Shown: positions 42,780 to 52,070, counted from the stretch's first letter. The stretch is DNA of 64,000 nt from Prevotella sp. ne3005 (GCF_900110085.1 NZ_FOCK01000010.1:1-64000), one strand, 5' to 3'. Numbers and translations are program-made. The notes: generated from the sequence alone by a model not told the origin.

Positions 42780-42787
42780 CAAAAGTA
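42780..42787 (-). promoter_or_regulatory. -7 element of pta-ackA
   Basis: TACTTTTG on the minus strand, 54 bases before the pta start. Confidence 0.6.
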
Positions 42788-42855
42788 CTAAAAAAAAACG
42801 AATACCATGCAGATTTCATTATATTTTTCAGAAATTTAAATGTAAACCTTTACGG

Positions 42856-43635
42856 TCACGCCAATTCCTTCGATAAGAAGCTCTCCAGTTCCTCGGCTGT
42901 CATCCGTAAACGGAACTTCCCTCCCATAGCAATAGAGATACCTCCTGTTTCCTCTGAAACTATAACTGAGATGGAATCACTCTCCTGAGAAACGCCTAAA
43001 GCTGCCCTATGGCGAAGACCAAGTTCTTTCGGAATATTCAGGTCATGACTGACGGGCAAGATACATCCTGCAGCCCTGATACGCCGTTTTGATATCACCA
43101 TCGCACCATCGTGCAGCGGAGCATTCTTAAAAAAAATGTTTTCTATCAGCTGCTGGTTGACATTGGAGTCTATCAGAGAACCCGTCTGAACAATATCATC
43201 AAGACGGATATGGCGCTCTATGACAATCAAGGCTCCCACCTTGCCACGACTCATATTCTGTGTAGCCATAACCACAGGAATAATACAACCCATCATTTCC
43301 ATTGTAGCCTCCCGTTCGTCCTTATCCTTTATGAAGAATTTCTTCAAGGCACGGACGCGCTGATGGGCACCTAGATTATAAAGGAACTTACGGATTTCAT
43401 CCTGGAAAATCACAATCAGCACAATGAGACCTACCGAAGCCAGTCTATCCATAATTGAGCCTAACAAACGCATCTCTATTACCTGCGACACAAAAATCCA
43501 GACGACAAGAATCACCATGATGCCGATAAACACATTCAGCGAACGCGACTCACGCATAAGCCGATATATGTAATACAACATCGTAGCGACCAGGAAGATG
43601 TCAATGATATCCTTTATTCCAAAATCGAAAAACAT
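42856..43635 (-). CDS. cdaA: Membrane diadenylate cyclase (c-di-AMP synthase)
   Basis: This 259-residue protein makes cyclic di-AMP from two ATP. Three N-terminal transmembrane helices (within about residues 8-85) precede a DAC domain with both active-site motifs intact, LHDGAMVI near residue 174 and GLRHRAALG near 206. It follows folP after 7 bases, so the two are co-transcribed. No CdaR-like partner or GlmM is adjacent, unlike the Firmicutes operon. Confidence 0.92.
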   Translation of the reverse strand: MFFDFGIKDIIDIFLVATMLYYIYRLMRESRSLNVFIGIMVILVVWIFVSQVIEMRLLGSIMDRLASVGLIVLIVIFQDEIRKFLYNLGAHQRVRALKKFFIKDKDEREATMEMMGCIIPVVMATQNMSRGKVGALIVIERHIRLDDIVQTGSLIDSNVNQQLIENIFFKNAPLHDGAMVISKRRIRAAGCILPVSHDLNIPKELGLRHRAALGVSQESDSISVIVSEETGGISIAMGGKFRLRMTAEELESFLSKELA

Positions 43636-43642
43636 GAGGTCT

Positions 43643-44434
43643 TTATTTTTGATTGATTTGACTCACTATCCTACAACATTCCACAGCCTCCTTCACATCA
43701 TGGACACGAAGAATGGAAGCCCCTTTCATCAGGGAGATGGTGTTCAAGGCTGACGTACCGTTGAGTGCCTCAGCAGCCGTACAGCCGAACAATTTATATA
43801 TCATAGATTTACGAGATACGCCTACGAGCAAGGGCAGTTCCATAATTGACAAATTCTCTAGTTCACCCATGATCTCATAATTCTGCTCCAATGTCTTCCC
43901 AAAGCCAAAGCCAGGATCAAGTATAATGTCCTTTACCCCAAAATCTCTCAACTGCTGCACCTGTGATGCAAAAGACAGCAGCATCTTCTTCAGCGTGGGT
44001 TGTTGGGACATTAATATATAAGGTACGCGAAGACGGGATACCATTCGATACATATCCTCACCACCTTCACTGATATCATTAATAATGTCAACGCCAAACT
44101 CTTCCACTGCCATCCGGGCCACATCTGGCCGGAACGTGTCAACAGAGATCAAGGCAGAGGGGCACTCACGACGGACAATGGCAAGTCCGAAACGCAAGCG
44201 TTCCATCTCCTCAGGCTCAGACACTTCCATAGCACCAGGACGAGTGGAATAGCCGCCAACGTCTATCATATTGCCGCCTTCCTCAATAATCTGATGGGTA
44301 CGGGCAACAATCTCCTGTTCCGTCTGCATCCTACTTCCTGCATAGAAAGAGTCTGGCGTTACATTCAAGATACCCATCACCTGAGGTTGCGAAATATCCG
44401 TTAATCGTCCATGTAAATTCAGCGTATAATCCAT
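43643..44434 (-). CDS. folP: Dihydropteroate synthase
   Basis: FolP condenses p-aminobenzoate with the pterin diphosphate in folate synthesis and is the sulfonamide target. The 263-residue TIM barrel shows MGILNVTPDSFYAGSR, DVGGYSTRPGA, DIINDISEG and LLVGVSRKSMI, all normal. The start is ATG 44434; the earlier TTG overlaps the -7 element. It shares a divergent promoter region with murF and precedes cdaA. Confidence 0.95.
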   Translation of the reverse strand: MDYTLNLHGRLTDISQPQVMGILNVTPDSFYAGSRMQTEQEIVARTHQIIEEGGNMIDVGGYSTRPGAMEVSEPEEMERLRFGLAIVRRECPSALISVDTFRPDVARMAVEEFGVDIINDISEGGEDMYRMVSRLRVPYILMSQQPTLKKMLLSFASQVQQLRDFGVKDIILDPGFGFGKTLEQNYEIMGELENLSIMELPLLVGVSRKSMIYKLFGCTAAEALNGTSALNTISLMKGASILRVHDVKEAVECCRIVSQINQK

Positions 44435-44443
44435 ATTCGCCCA

Positions 44444-44451
44444 CAAAGATA
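44444..44451 (-). promoter_or_regulatory. -7 element of folP-cdaA
   Basis: TATCTTTG on the minus strand, 10 bases before the folP ATG. Confidence 0.65.
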
Positions 44452-44458
44452 CAACATT

Positions 44459-44486
44459 TTTACGATTTACGATTTACGATTTACGT
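44459..44486. repeat. Heptamer repeat between divergent folP and murF promoters
   Basis: Three TTTACGA units and one TTTACGT lie head to tail, exactly in the space between the two -7 elements and therefore under the -33 regions of both promoters. Copy-number change would alter spacing or -33 sequence of folP and murF. Confidence 0.85.
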
Positions 44487-44494
44487 TTTTTTTG

Positions 44495-44502
44495 TATCTT
44501 TG
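44495..44502 (+). promoter_or_regulatory. -7 element of murF
   Basis: TATCTTTG, 21 bases before the chosen murF start. Confidence 0.65.
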
Positions 44503-44522
44503 CAGCAAAAATAGTGAAGATT

Positions 44523-45863
44523 ATGGAAATAAAGGAACTCTATAGGCTGTATCAGCAACATCCCTGCATCACGACAGACAGTCGTGACTGTCCAGAAGGA
44601 AGCATTTTTCTTGCCTTAAAAGGTGAGTCGTTCGATGGTAACAAGTTTGCCAAGTCTGCCATTGAAAAAGGATGTGCCTTTGCCATTGTGGATGACCAAT
44701 CTGCTATTCCTGCTGGGGATGACAGGTATATCATTGTCGAGAACTGCTTACAGACCTTCAAGGACTTGGCCCGTGAACATCGTCGTCAGTTCAATATTCC
44801 TGTTATTGGCATCACTGGTACCAATGGCAAAACTACTACCAAAGAGCTTATTGCTGCTGTATTATCACAAAAGTTCAATGTGCTCTACACTCAAGGCAAC
44901 TTCAATAACGACGTAGGTGTTCCCAAAACATTGTTCCGACTGACAAGCGAGCATGAGATAGCTGTCATCGAGATGGGGGCCAGTCATCCTGGCGACATCA
45001 AGACACTGGCAGAAACGGCAGAGCCCACCTGTGGTCTGATTACCAATGTAGGCAGGGCCCATCTGCAGGGCTTTGGTTCTTTTGAAGGCGTTATCAAGAC
45101 CAAATGCGAACTCTACGATTTCCTTCGTACACAGGAAGAAGGTCTCATTTTCATCAATGCAGACAACGAATACCTCATGGATCAGATTGGGGACGATGAA
45201 GAAATATGGATTACTCCCTACTCCACTGACCCTGACAACTGGTACAGCTGTATCTCTGGAGAGGTCATCGAATGCAACCCCTTCCTGAAGTTCCGTTGGC
45301 GAGAGCCACTGATGACCCTTGAAGAGGAAGGTCGCAGCACCAAGTGGCATAAGGTTCAGACACAGCTTATTGGAGCCTACAACATCGACAACCTTCTTGC
45401 TGCCATCGCCGTTGGTATCAACTTTGGCGTGGATCGAAAGAAAATCTGTGCAGCTTTAGAAGAATATGTCCCCACAAACAACCGCTCGCAGATGATTGTC
45501 ACCCAAAAGAACCACCTCATTGTCGATGCCTACAATGCCAACCCCACCTCCATGCATGCCGCCCTCGACAATTTCAGCCTCATTCAGGCTGACCACAAGA
45601 TGGCAATCCTTGGACAAATGGGAGAATTAGGCGAGGAGAGCGACAAGGAGCATCGTTTATTAGTCGAACGCTTGGAGTCATCCGGCTATGACGAGATATG
45701 GCTCGTGGGCGATAACTTCAGCGACATTCCTTGTCCCTTCCGCAAGTTCCACGACGTCGAGGAAGTGAAGACCGCCATTGCCAACAACTGTCCTGAGGGC
45801 TACTATATCCTCATCAAGGGCAGCAACAGCAACAAACTCTTCCAATTGCCAGAACTGCTTTAA
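44523..45863 (+). CDS. murF: UDP-MurNAc-tripeptide--D-Ala-D-Ala ligase
   Basis: MurF adds the D-Ala-D-Ala dipeptide (made by Ddl, also in this window) to the peptidoglycan precursor. The 446-residue Mur ligase has the ATP loop ITGTNGKTTTKELI (about residues 99-112), GNFNNDVGVP, EMGASHPGDI and DAYNANPTSM. ATG 44523 is preferred to GTG 44514, which would leave almost no leader after the promoter. It starts a rightward unit with two secreted-protein genes. Confidence 0.94.
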   Translation: MEIKELYRLYQQHPCITTDSRDCPEGSIFLALKGESFDGNKFAKSAIEKGCAFAIVDDQSAIPAGDDRYIIVENCLQTFKDLAREHRRQFNIPVIGITGTNGKTTTKELIAAVLSQKFNVLYTQGNFNNDVGVPKTLFRLTSEHEIAVIEMGASHPGDIKTLAETAEPTCGLITNVGRAHLQGFGSFEGVIKTKCELYDFLRTQEEGLIFINADNEYLMDQIGDDEEIWITPYSTDPDNWYSCISGEVIECNPFLKFRWREPLMTLEEEGRSTKWHKVQTQLIGAYNIDNLLAAIAVGINFGVDRKKICAALEEYVPTNNRSQMIVTQKNHLIVDAYNANPTSMHAALDNFSLIQADHKMAILGQMGELGEESDKEHRLLVERLESSGYDEIWLVGDNFSDIPCPFRKFHDVEEVKTAIANNCPEGYYILIKGSNSNKLFQLPELL

Positions 45864-45873
45864 CTATTAGGAA

Positions 45874-46749
45874 TTGAGAAGCAAGAGATTTCCATTGGAG
45901 TTTTGTCTGCTAATAAGTCTCCTTTGCATAGGATGCAGTCAACAGAAGCAGAGAGAGTTACCCGAGGGTAACGCTGTCTATTTCTGGCGTACTGACCTCA
46001 GACTCGATTCCACCGAAAAGGCGTTCTTACAACAATACCATATTAATAAGGTGTATTGCCGCTATTTCGATGTCGTGATGAACGATGATGGTACTGAGCC
46101 CAAGCCCAACGCCACCATCTCGTTCTCAGAAACGCTGCCAGCAGACATTGAGATCATACCTACCGTCTATATCACAGAGGACTGTATGCACCAGAAACAT
46201 GTTGGGCTGGCTGAGAAGATCGTGAAGCGCATCCAGCAGATGAATGAGACAAATGACATTTCCGAAGTTCGCGAGATACAGATTGATTACGACTATACCT
46301 CAAAAAGCCGTAGCACCTATTACGACTTTCTGAAGGAGGTCAGACAAGCCTGGGGGAAGACAGTCTCTACCACCATCCGCCTACATCAGCTATCGATGGC
46401 GACACCGCCTGCAGACTATGGCGTACTGATGATCTACAATACTGGTGACCCACGCAAGTGGGAGGACCGCAACCCCATCCTCGACTACAGGGATGTCTAC
46501 CCTTACTTGGAGCACCTCGATAACTACCAACTGTCTCTTGCTGCCGCCTATCCTGTCTACCTGTGGGTCAGGAATATCCAAGGCGTCAGAGTGGAGCATA
46601 CCGTCGAAGCGGCAGAGATACTCAAAGTGAAGAAGGCGATGGAGAAAGAGCGCCCTGACCTAAGCCGTGCCATCATCACCTATCATCTTGACAAAGACAA
46701 TATTAACAGATATAAACCCCAAACCTATGAAGAGATTTATCATCATTAG
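45874..46749 (+). CDS. Lipoprotein, possible TIM-barrel, function unknown
   Basis: This 291-residue protein begins at TTG 45874 and has a lipoprotein signal (LLCIGCS, Cys21). The body starts VYFWRTDLRLDSTEKAFL and contains EIQIDYDYTSKSRSTYYDFL and YNTGDPRKWEDRNP, alternating strand and helix stretches reminiscent of glycosidase-like barrels such as DUF3142. I cannot assign it firmly. It follows murF after 10 bases and overlaps the next gene by 23 bases. Confidence 0.65.
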   Translation: MRSKRFPLEFCLLISLLCIGCSQQKQRELPEGNAVYFWRTDLRLDSTEKAFLQQYHINKVYCRYFDVVMNDDGTEPKPNATISFSETLPADIEIIPTVYITEDCMHQKHVGLAEKIVKRIQQMNETNDISEVREIQIDYDYTSKSRSTYYDFLKEVRQAWGKTVSTTIRLHQLSMATPPADYGVLMIYNTGDPRKWEDRNPILDYRDVYPYLEHLDNYQLSLAAAYPVYLWVRNIQGVRVEHTVEAAEILKVKKAMEKERPDLSRAIITYHLDKDNINRYKPQTYEEIYHH

Positions 46750-48790
46750 CCTTCTGTCGGCTATCACCTTGCCTATCTTGGCCTGTGCATGGATTGACAA
46801 CCACAACTATTATCTGTTCAGCATGTATGCCAAGGACGATTTCAGAGATCGTGTAGAAAGAATCTGCAACGACAACTGGAAAGCCTATCTCGGCTCTACG
46901 AATGAGTACTTCTGGTTTGATGCAGAAGAAGTGATCAAGGCTGCCCAGCAAAAAGGCGACGCCCTGATGGTCAGCTACGTGCAGAACCTGCAGAAGTACC
47001 TTGACTGCGTCGACATTGAACAACGGAAACAATACGAGTGGAACTACCCCACCAAGGAAGATCTTGCTGCCCAGAAGCGCAACCTCGAGGCAGTCAATGC
47101 CTATGCCTTCAGCAAGCTCAAGACAAAGCTCCGCTCACAGCATGCGCTGCTCTACATGCGCTGTAATATGATGCAGGGCCGTCACCATGCAAATATCACC
47201 TTCTGGGAGCAAACAGCCAGTCAGTACATCGAGACTGTCTATAAGGACATGATGAAGAATATCTATGCAGGAGCCCTCTATAAGACAGGGCGCGAGGCTG
47301 AGGCTGGCGAACTGTTTGCTGAGATGGGCGACTACACGAGTCTGATGACCCAGTTCTACAAGAAACGTTCCTATCTCGCCATCAGCCAGCATTACAAGCA
47401 GAACCCCAATTCGAAAGCATTGCCCTTCCTGCTTCAGGACTTTGTAAACAATGCCCAAGAGGCTGAAGACCTGAAGAACGGTACCTTCGGAGGCAAGCTC
47501 TTCATTCGAGACATCAACCAGCAGGAATCCTGGCAGATGCAGCAGTTCTGCGAGTTAGTGGTGCGCGAAGGCAAGACTGAGACGCCCATCATGTGGAAGA
47601 GCGCCAAGGCCTGGTTAGAGTATCTGTCTGGCAAGAAAAAAGATGCCCTCAAGGACATCAATGCAGCCATGAAGATGGAAGGAACAGAGCGCATGAAGGA
47701 CAATGCCCGCATACTGAAGTTCTACATCTCCGCAGCCCAGGCCAAACACGATGACGATTTTGACAACTACGTCGCAGAAGAACTGAAATGGCTCAAGGCA
47801 AAACAAGAAGAAGGATTCGATTTATCCTATCACGCCATGGACCGTCTCTCACACCAGATCATCATCCCCCTCTATCAAGATAAGCCCGAGCAGCAGCTCG
47901 CCCTGATGCTCATCACTGGTAATGAAGAATATGCCAACCGTATCGACACCATGCGAGTAGATCGTCTGGAGAAGTTTCTTTTCTACACCAACACCCCTGC
48001 CAAGAGCTCCTTCGACAAATATCTAAAGGCCAATATCCATGTCAACGACTCAGACCTCATAGAACTCATCGGAACGAAGTATATGCGACTGGCTCAGTGG
48101 GACAAGGCCATCCAATGGCTGAAAGATATTCCCATCGACTACTACAACCAGAACCGCACCAAGCCATACCTTTACTATTCTGTAGTCCGCCAGTGGAATG
48201 TAGAGCCCTGGACAAAGCGCCAATGGGTGAAAGATAGCGAAATCTACGATCATGATGTCAAATGGTGGAAACACCGCAAACTCGACTTCTGTAAGGAGAT
48301 GCAGATGATGGAAGGTTCTCTGAATGTCCTTAAAGGCAAGGCCCTCGAGCAGCGCTACTACAATCTCGCCACATACTATGCACAAGCCAATATCAAGGGC
48401 GACTGCTGGTGGCTGCTTTGCAACGCCAAGAGCGTCTACGACACCATTCGCGTCAATGAGGTCGACTTTGGAGCCAAAGCCGTAGAGTATCTCCAGAAAG
48501 CTGCCACAACCAGTGACACAGAACTGAAAATGAAGGCTCTCTTCGCCATGGGCTATCGTGAACTCTACACCGCTTCGCCCAATGCAGATGCCAAACTCTG
48601 GTTTGAGACGAGGTGGAGTTCAAATCCTGATGACGACGGCTATGTGACTATATACCATCGCCAGGCCCCCCAATTCCGCGCCTACCAAAGTCTCTTCAGC
48701 CTTGTCGAGAACAAGAGGGAGACGCCCCAGTATATCAGCAGATGCGACGATTTCCTGCAATTCCGCAAATACTATCGCACCCATAAGTAG
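46727..48790 (+). CDS. Large secreted helical-repeat protein, function unknown
   Basis: The 687-residue protein has a signal peptide (about residues 1-20, ending near LACAW) and an almost entirely helical body with TPR-like pairs, for example GALYKTGREAEAGELFAEMGDY and YMRLAQWDKAIQWLKDIP. A conserved CWW stretch near residue 564 and a Tyr/Trp-rich C-terminus are visible. I do not recognise a named family. ATG 46727 is chosen because it opens directly into the signal peptide. The overlap with the previous lipoprotein gene suggests joint function. Confidence 0.7.
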   Translation: MKRFIIISLLSAITLPILACAWIDNHNYYLFSMYAKDDFRDRVERICNDNWKAYLGSTNEYFWFDAEEVIKAAQQKGDALMVSYVQNLQKYLDCVDIEQRKQYEWNYPTKEDLAAQKRNLEAVNAYAFSKLKTKLRSQHALLYMRCNMMQGRHHANITFWEQTASQYIETVYKDMMKNIYAGALYKTGREAEAGELFAEMGDYTSLMTQFYKKRSYLAISQHYKQNPNSKALPFLLQDFVNNAQEAEDLKNGTFGGKLFIRDINQQESWQMQQFCELVVREGKTETPIMWKSAKAWLEYLSGKKKDALKDINAAMKMEGTERMKDNARILKFYISAAQAKHDDDFDNYVAEELKWLKAKQEEGFDLSYHAMDRLSHQIIIPLYQDKPEQQLALMLITGNEEYANRIDTMRVDRLEKFLFYTNTPAKSSFDKYLKANIHVNDSDLIELIGTKYMRLAQWDKAIQWLKDIPIDYYNQNRTKPYLYYSVVRQWNVEPWTKRQWVKDSEIYDHDVKWWKHRKLDFCKEMQMMEGSLNVLKGKALEQRYYNLATYYAQANIKGDCWWLLCNAKSVYDTIRVNEVDFGAKAVEYLQKAATTSDTELKMKALFAMGYRELYTASPNADAKLWFETRWSSNPDDDGYVTIYHRQAPQFRAYQSLFSLVENKRETPQYISRCDDFLQFRKYYRTHK

Positions 48791-48835
48791 GTCTTCGATA
48801 CGCCAATGCTGCATGGGTCTGACAAAAACTCTCAC

Positions 48836-48894
48836 TTTACTCGGAGTAAACCAGGACTTTACCCGGAGTAAAGTGAGGGTTTACTCCGGGTAAA
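48836..48894. repeat. Array D: three 22-bp phased palindromic units
   Basis: Units TTTACTCGGAGTAAA, TTTACCCGGAGTAAA and TTTACTCCGGGTAAA lie at 48836-48850, 48858-48872 and 48880-48894. Centres are 48843, 48865 and 48887, exactly 22 bp apart. The linker before unit 1 (CTCTCAC) is complementary at 6 of 7 positions to the linker after unit 2 (GTGAGGG), so a longer hairpin spanning two units is possible. It starts 46 bp after the preceding stop. Confidence 0.92.
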
Positions 48895-49006
48895 CCCGTA
48901 ACTGCAGCAACTCGTTATAGGTCAGCAGGAAAGGAACGAAACAACCTATTTTCAAGGTTTTCGAAAAAAATATCCCTTTTTCTGCACGTATTTCAAATTT
49001 TTGCAG

Positions 49007-49014
49007 TACCTTTG
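49007..49014 (+). promoter_or_regulatory. -7 element of the tRNA-Pro gene
   Basis: TACCTTTG lies 12 bases before the first tRNA base. Confidence 0.6.
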
Positions 49015-49026
49015 CACCCGCAAAAT

Positions 49027-49099
49027 CGGGATGTAGCGCAGTTGGTAGCGCACTACGTTCGGGACGTAGGGGTCGGGCGTTCGAGTCGCCTCATCCCGA
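49027..49099 (+). tRNA. tRNA-Pro (CGG anticodon)
   Basis: A complete cloverleaf is visible. The acceptor stem CGGGATG pairs with CATCCCG, the D stem is GCGC/GCGC, and the anticodon stem CTACG/CGTAG encloses the loop TTCGGGA with anticodon CGG. The T arm is GGGCG-TTCGAGT-CGCCT. The discriminator base is A and the CCA end is not encoded. It has its own -7 element and terminator. Confidence 0.95.
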
Positions 49100-49123
49100 C
49101 TTTTGAGACTTTACAGCATGATA

Positions 49124-49157
49124 AAAGTGGTTGCCTGAGCAACCACTTTCTATTTTT
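49124..49157. terminator. Bidirectional terminator between tRNA-Pro and the reductase gene
   Basis: AAAGTGGTTGC (49124-49134) pairs perfectly with GCAACCACTTT (49139-49149) around a CTGA loop. T-rich stretches lie on both sides, so it can end the rightward tRNA transcript and the leftward Tat operon. Confidence 0.88.
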
Positions 49158-49170
49158 AATCCACAAACAT

Positions 49171-50574
49171 TCAAGCCACACCGTCAGGATTACGCTTCAG
49201 ACTCTCGATCATCTCGTCAATCTTACGGAGTTCGCGAGGGATGTGGATGCTTTGCGGACAGTGGGGTTCGCACTGACCACACTGGATGCAATGATCTGGC
49301 TGTCGTTCACGAGGCACCACCCGCTCCAGCGAAATCAGATACTGTCGACGATGCTTGCGGTATTCCGAATCGCCCACACCCATTGGCAGAGAGCCCTCGT
49401 TCTTACACTTATTATAATGGACGAAGATGGCTGGGATATCAATACCATAGGGACAAGGCATGCAGTATTTACAATCGTTGCAAGGGATATTTTCCAAGCC
49501 CACAATCTTCTGGGCTATCTCATCGTCAAGATACCGCATCTCTTGTTCTGAAAGGGGCTTCAAAGGACAATAAGAAAGCAGGTTATCCCTCAAATGCTCC
49601 ATATAGGTCATACCACTCAAAACAGTGAGTACGCCCTCAGGAGTACCTGCATATCGGAAGGCCCAAGAAGCCACACTTCGTTCCGGATCGTGACTCTTCA
49701 ACTCTGTCATCAGATATTGAGGCAGATTGGCTAATCGTCCTCCCAGCAATGGCTCCATAATCACAGCAGGAATGCCCCGTTTCTGAAGCTCTGCATAGAG
49801 ATAGCTGGCATCAACATTGTTTTTACTAATCTCGTTGGCGTAATCCCAATCGAGGTAATTCAATTCTATCTGGACAAAGTCCCAATGATACTTATCGTGC
49901 AAGGCTATCACCTCATCGAACACCGATTTTTTACCATGGAACGAAAAGCCGAGGTTGCGGATACGACCTGCCTCACGCTCTTTCAGCAGATAGTCCATCA
50001 TGCCATTATCCACATAGCGGCCATTAAACTCCTCCATTGAACCACCAACTGCATGCAACAGATAGTAGTCGAGATAATCCACCTGAAGCTCTTTCAAAGA
50101 GTTATGGTACATCTCCTTGGCCTTATCAAAAGCCCAGTAGTCGCGGTTGAAATTCGAGAGTTTCGTGGCGATAAAGTATTCGCTACGCTTATGGCGGCTA
50201 AGGGCGATGCCTGTGCAGCGCTCCGACTGTCCCTGACAATATACTGGAGACGTATCAATATAGTTCAGGCCATGCTCCATGGCATAGTCTATCTGCTTGT
50301 TGATCATATCCTGATCAAACTCGCTGTCACTATCAGGCTTCATAGGCAAGCGCATCATACCATAACCCAGAATCGACACTTTCTCTTTTGTCTTGGGATT
50401 TTCGCGGTAAGTCATCTGACCTACGGGTGGCTCTACCTGATTCTTATATTCGTTGGCAGCCTGTTGTTCCGCCTTATTTCCTTTCTTGCAACCAGCCAAC
50501 GTAGCGGCTGTAGCAACAGTTCCCGCTCCAAACAACTTCAGGAACGAACGTCGTGATATTTTTTTCTTTGCCAT
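49171..50574 (-). CDS. Tat-exported aldo/keto reductase with ferredoxin domain
   Basis: This 467-residue protein has a twin-arginine signal (SRRSFLKLFGAGTVATAA, about residues 8-25) with a Cys soon after (LAGC) that may be lipidated. The aldo/keto reductase domain has the catalytic Asp and Tyr in YIDTSPVYCQG, the Lys in FIATKLSN and the His in YYLLHAVGG. Two [4Fe-4S] clusters follow in CNDCKYCMPCPYG and CIQCGQCEPHCPQS. It is the last gene after tatA, tatC and a membrane ferredoxin, and probably works in the periplasm using electrons from the latter. Substrate unknown. Confidence 0.85.
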   Translation of the reverse strand: MAKKKISRRSFLKLFGAGTVATAATLAGCKKGNKAEQQAANEYKNQVEPPVGQMTYRENPKTKEKVSILGYGMMRLPMKPDSDSEFDQDMINKQIDYAMEHGLNYIDTSPVYCQGQSERCTGIALSRHKRSEYFIATKLSNFNRDYWAFDKAKEMYHNSLKELQVDYLDYYLLHAVGGSMEEFNGRYVDNGMMDYLLKEREAGRIRNLGFSFHGKKSVFDEVIALHDKYHWDFVQIELNYLDWDYANEISKNNVDASYLYAELQKRGIPAVIMEPLLGGRLANLPQYLMTELKSHDPERSVASWAFRYAGTPEGVLTVLSGMTYMEHLRDNLLSYCPLKPLSEQEMRYLDDEIAQKIVGLENIPCNDCKYCMPCPYGIDIPAIFVHYNKCKNEGSLPMGVGDSEYRKHRRQYLISLERVVPRERQPDHCIQCGQCEPHCPQSIHIPRELRKIDEMIESLKRNPDGVA

Positions 50575-50603
50575 AAATTGTCTAATTGAAAATTACCAAA
50601 TCA

Positions 50604-52070
50604 TCAAATCTTACGGTGTACCTCATGGCCCTCGACAAATATTGCCGAGAACGGACGTGACGGACAAACATACTCACAGGCACCACAGCCTATGCAGGCA
50701 GCCTCGTTGATGGCAGGAACCATGGGTGATTCCTCGTTATTCTCATCAAGCGGCACCATCTCGATAGCCCCAGAGGGACAATGGCGTGCGCAGTTGCCAC
50801 ACTCCACCTCATCTGTCAACACTACGCAGTTCTTCTTGATCCATACAGCATGGCCTATCTGTATCGAGGATTTCTCAACATCATCGAGGGGTTTGATAGC
50901 CCCAGCAGGACAAACCTCCGAACAACGCGTACATTCTGGACGACAATAGCCACGCTCATATGACATCGTGGGAAGCATCAGATGCATCAGGTCGTTAGAG
51001 GGACGAAGCACATGATTGGGACATTCTGATACACAGAGTTGGCAACCCGTACAACGCTTAGCCATATTATCATAGGAAAGTGAGCCTGGAGGCGTTAGAG
51101 GTGTCTGACGCTCTGGAGCCACCTTCTCCTCCAATTCTGCTATTCCGCCATCCATCAGCTTTTCCTTCTTCTGGGCCATCGCTGCTGTAGACACAAGGGC
51201 CGAAGCCAAGAGGAAACTGCGTTTGGAGGCATCGACAGCCTTATCCTTCTTCGATGAAGTCGAGAAAGAGTATGACAAGGCTCCAAACTTACATTTGTCG
51301 ATACAATTACCACAAGTCACACAACGGCTATAGTCCACAGTATGCGTCTTATAGTCAATACAGGCCGCTTTACAGTTTTTCGAACACATGGAGCAGTTCT
51401 TGCACTTCTCCACGTTGAAGCGAATCTTCAGGAAGGAGAAGCGTGCAAAGAACGAGAGCAACGTTCCCACAGGACAGATGGTATTGCAATAGGTTCTTCC
51501 ATTACGCACAGCCAATATCACCAGAGCAATGAAGGTAACAACAGCAATAATCAGCACCACCCCAAAAGTAGCGATTTGCTCCACATGGTAGAAGAGATAG
51601 CTGTCAGAGTGTTCTGCTATCGAGGCCAACACATTATTCCCAGCCTTCCATATAGGTTGGAACATAGTTGTGGCGATACGTCCATAGGCACTATATGGAG
51701 CCAGCAACTGGAACACTGAGCCCACACCAGCCACCAGAGCTACCACCATCACGCCCAGCATCGTATAGCGCAACCAAGACAAGGCCTTCGAATAGCTATA
51801 CTTATTCTTCCTGCGATTGAATCGTGCAATGACATCCTGCAGTATGCCCAGCGGACAGATGACAGAACAGTAGACTCGTCCAAAGATTAGCGTACCTACC
51901 ACCAGAATGGCAATAGCCACCACATTAACAGCCAGAATAGCCTCAAGCAGCTGTATCTTTGGCATCCATGAGAACCATTGGTAGGCCGTTCCTGTAAAAT
52001 CTACAAATAGCCATGTGATGCACACAAACATCACAACAGCTAAAATAGTACGGATTCTTTTAAGCGTCAT
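50604..52070 (-). CDS. Membrane ferredoxin, NapH/NapG-like fusion
   Basis: This 488-residue protein has about four N-terminal transmembrane helices (within residues 8-190) of the NapH type with CSVICPLGILQD and CNTICPVGTLL. A cluster-binding domain follows (CKNCSMC, CVTCGNCIDKC). At about residue 283 comes a second hydrophobic segment preceded by KRSF, which looks like a decayed Tat signal, and then a NapG-like domain with further clusters (CTGCQLC, CTRCSEVC, CGNCARHC, CIGCGACEYVC). It probably oxidises quinol and passes electrons to periplasmic partners such as the adjacent reductase. Confidence 0.8.
   Translation of the reverse strand: MTLKRIRTILAVVMFVCITWLFVDFTGTAYQWFSWMPKIQLLEAILAVNVVAIAILVVGTLIFGRVYCSVICPLGILQDVIARFNRRKNKYSYSKALSWLRYTMLGVMVVALVAGVGSVFQLLAPYSAYGRIATTMFQPIWKAGNNVLASIAEHSDSYLFYHVEQIATFGVVLIIAVVTFIALVILAVRNGRTYCNTICPVGTLLSFFARFSFLKIRFNVEKCKNCSMCSKNCKAACIDYKTHTVDYSRCVTCGNCIDKCKFGALSYSFSTSSKKDKAVDASKRSFLLASALVSTAAMAQKKEKLMDGGIAELEEKVAPERQTPLTPPGSLSYDNMAKRCTGCQLCVSECPNHVLRPSNDLMHLMLPTMSYERGYCRPECTRCSEVCPAGAIKPLDDVEKSSIQIGHAVWIKKNCVVLTDEVECGNCARHCPSGAIEMVPLDENNEESPMVPAINEAACIGCGACEYVCPSRPFSAIFVEGHEVHRKI

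Noticed and set aside
49027-49170. Integrated element at tRNA-Pro
   Set aside because: No integrase gene and no repeat of the tRNA 3' end were found near the tRNA.
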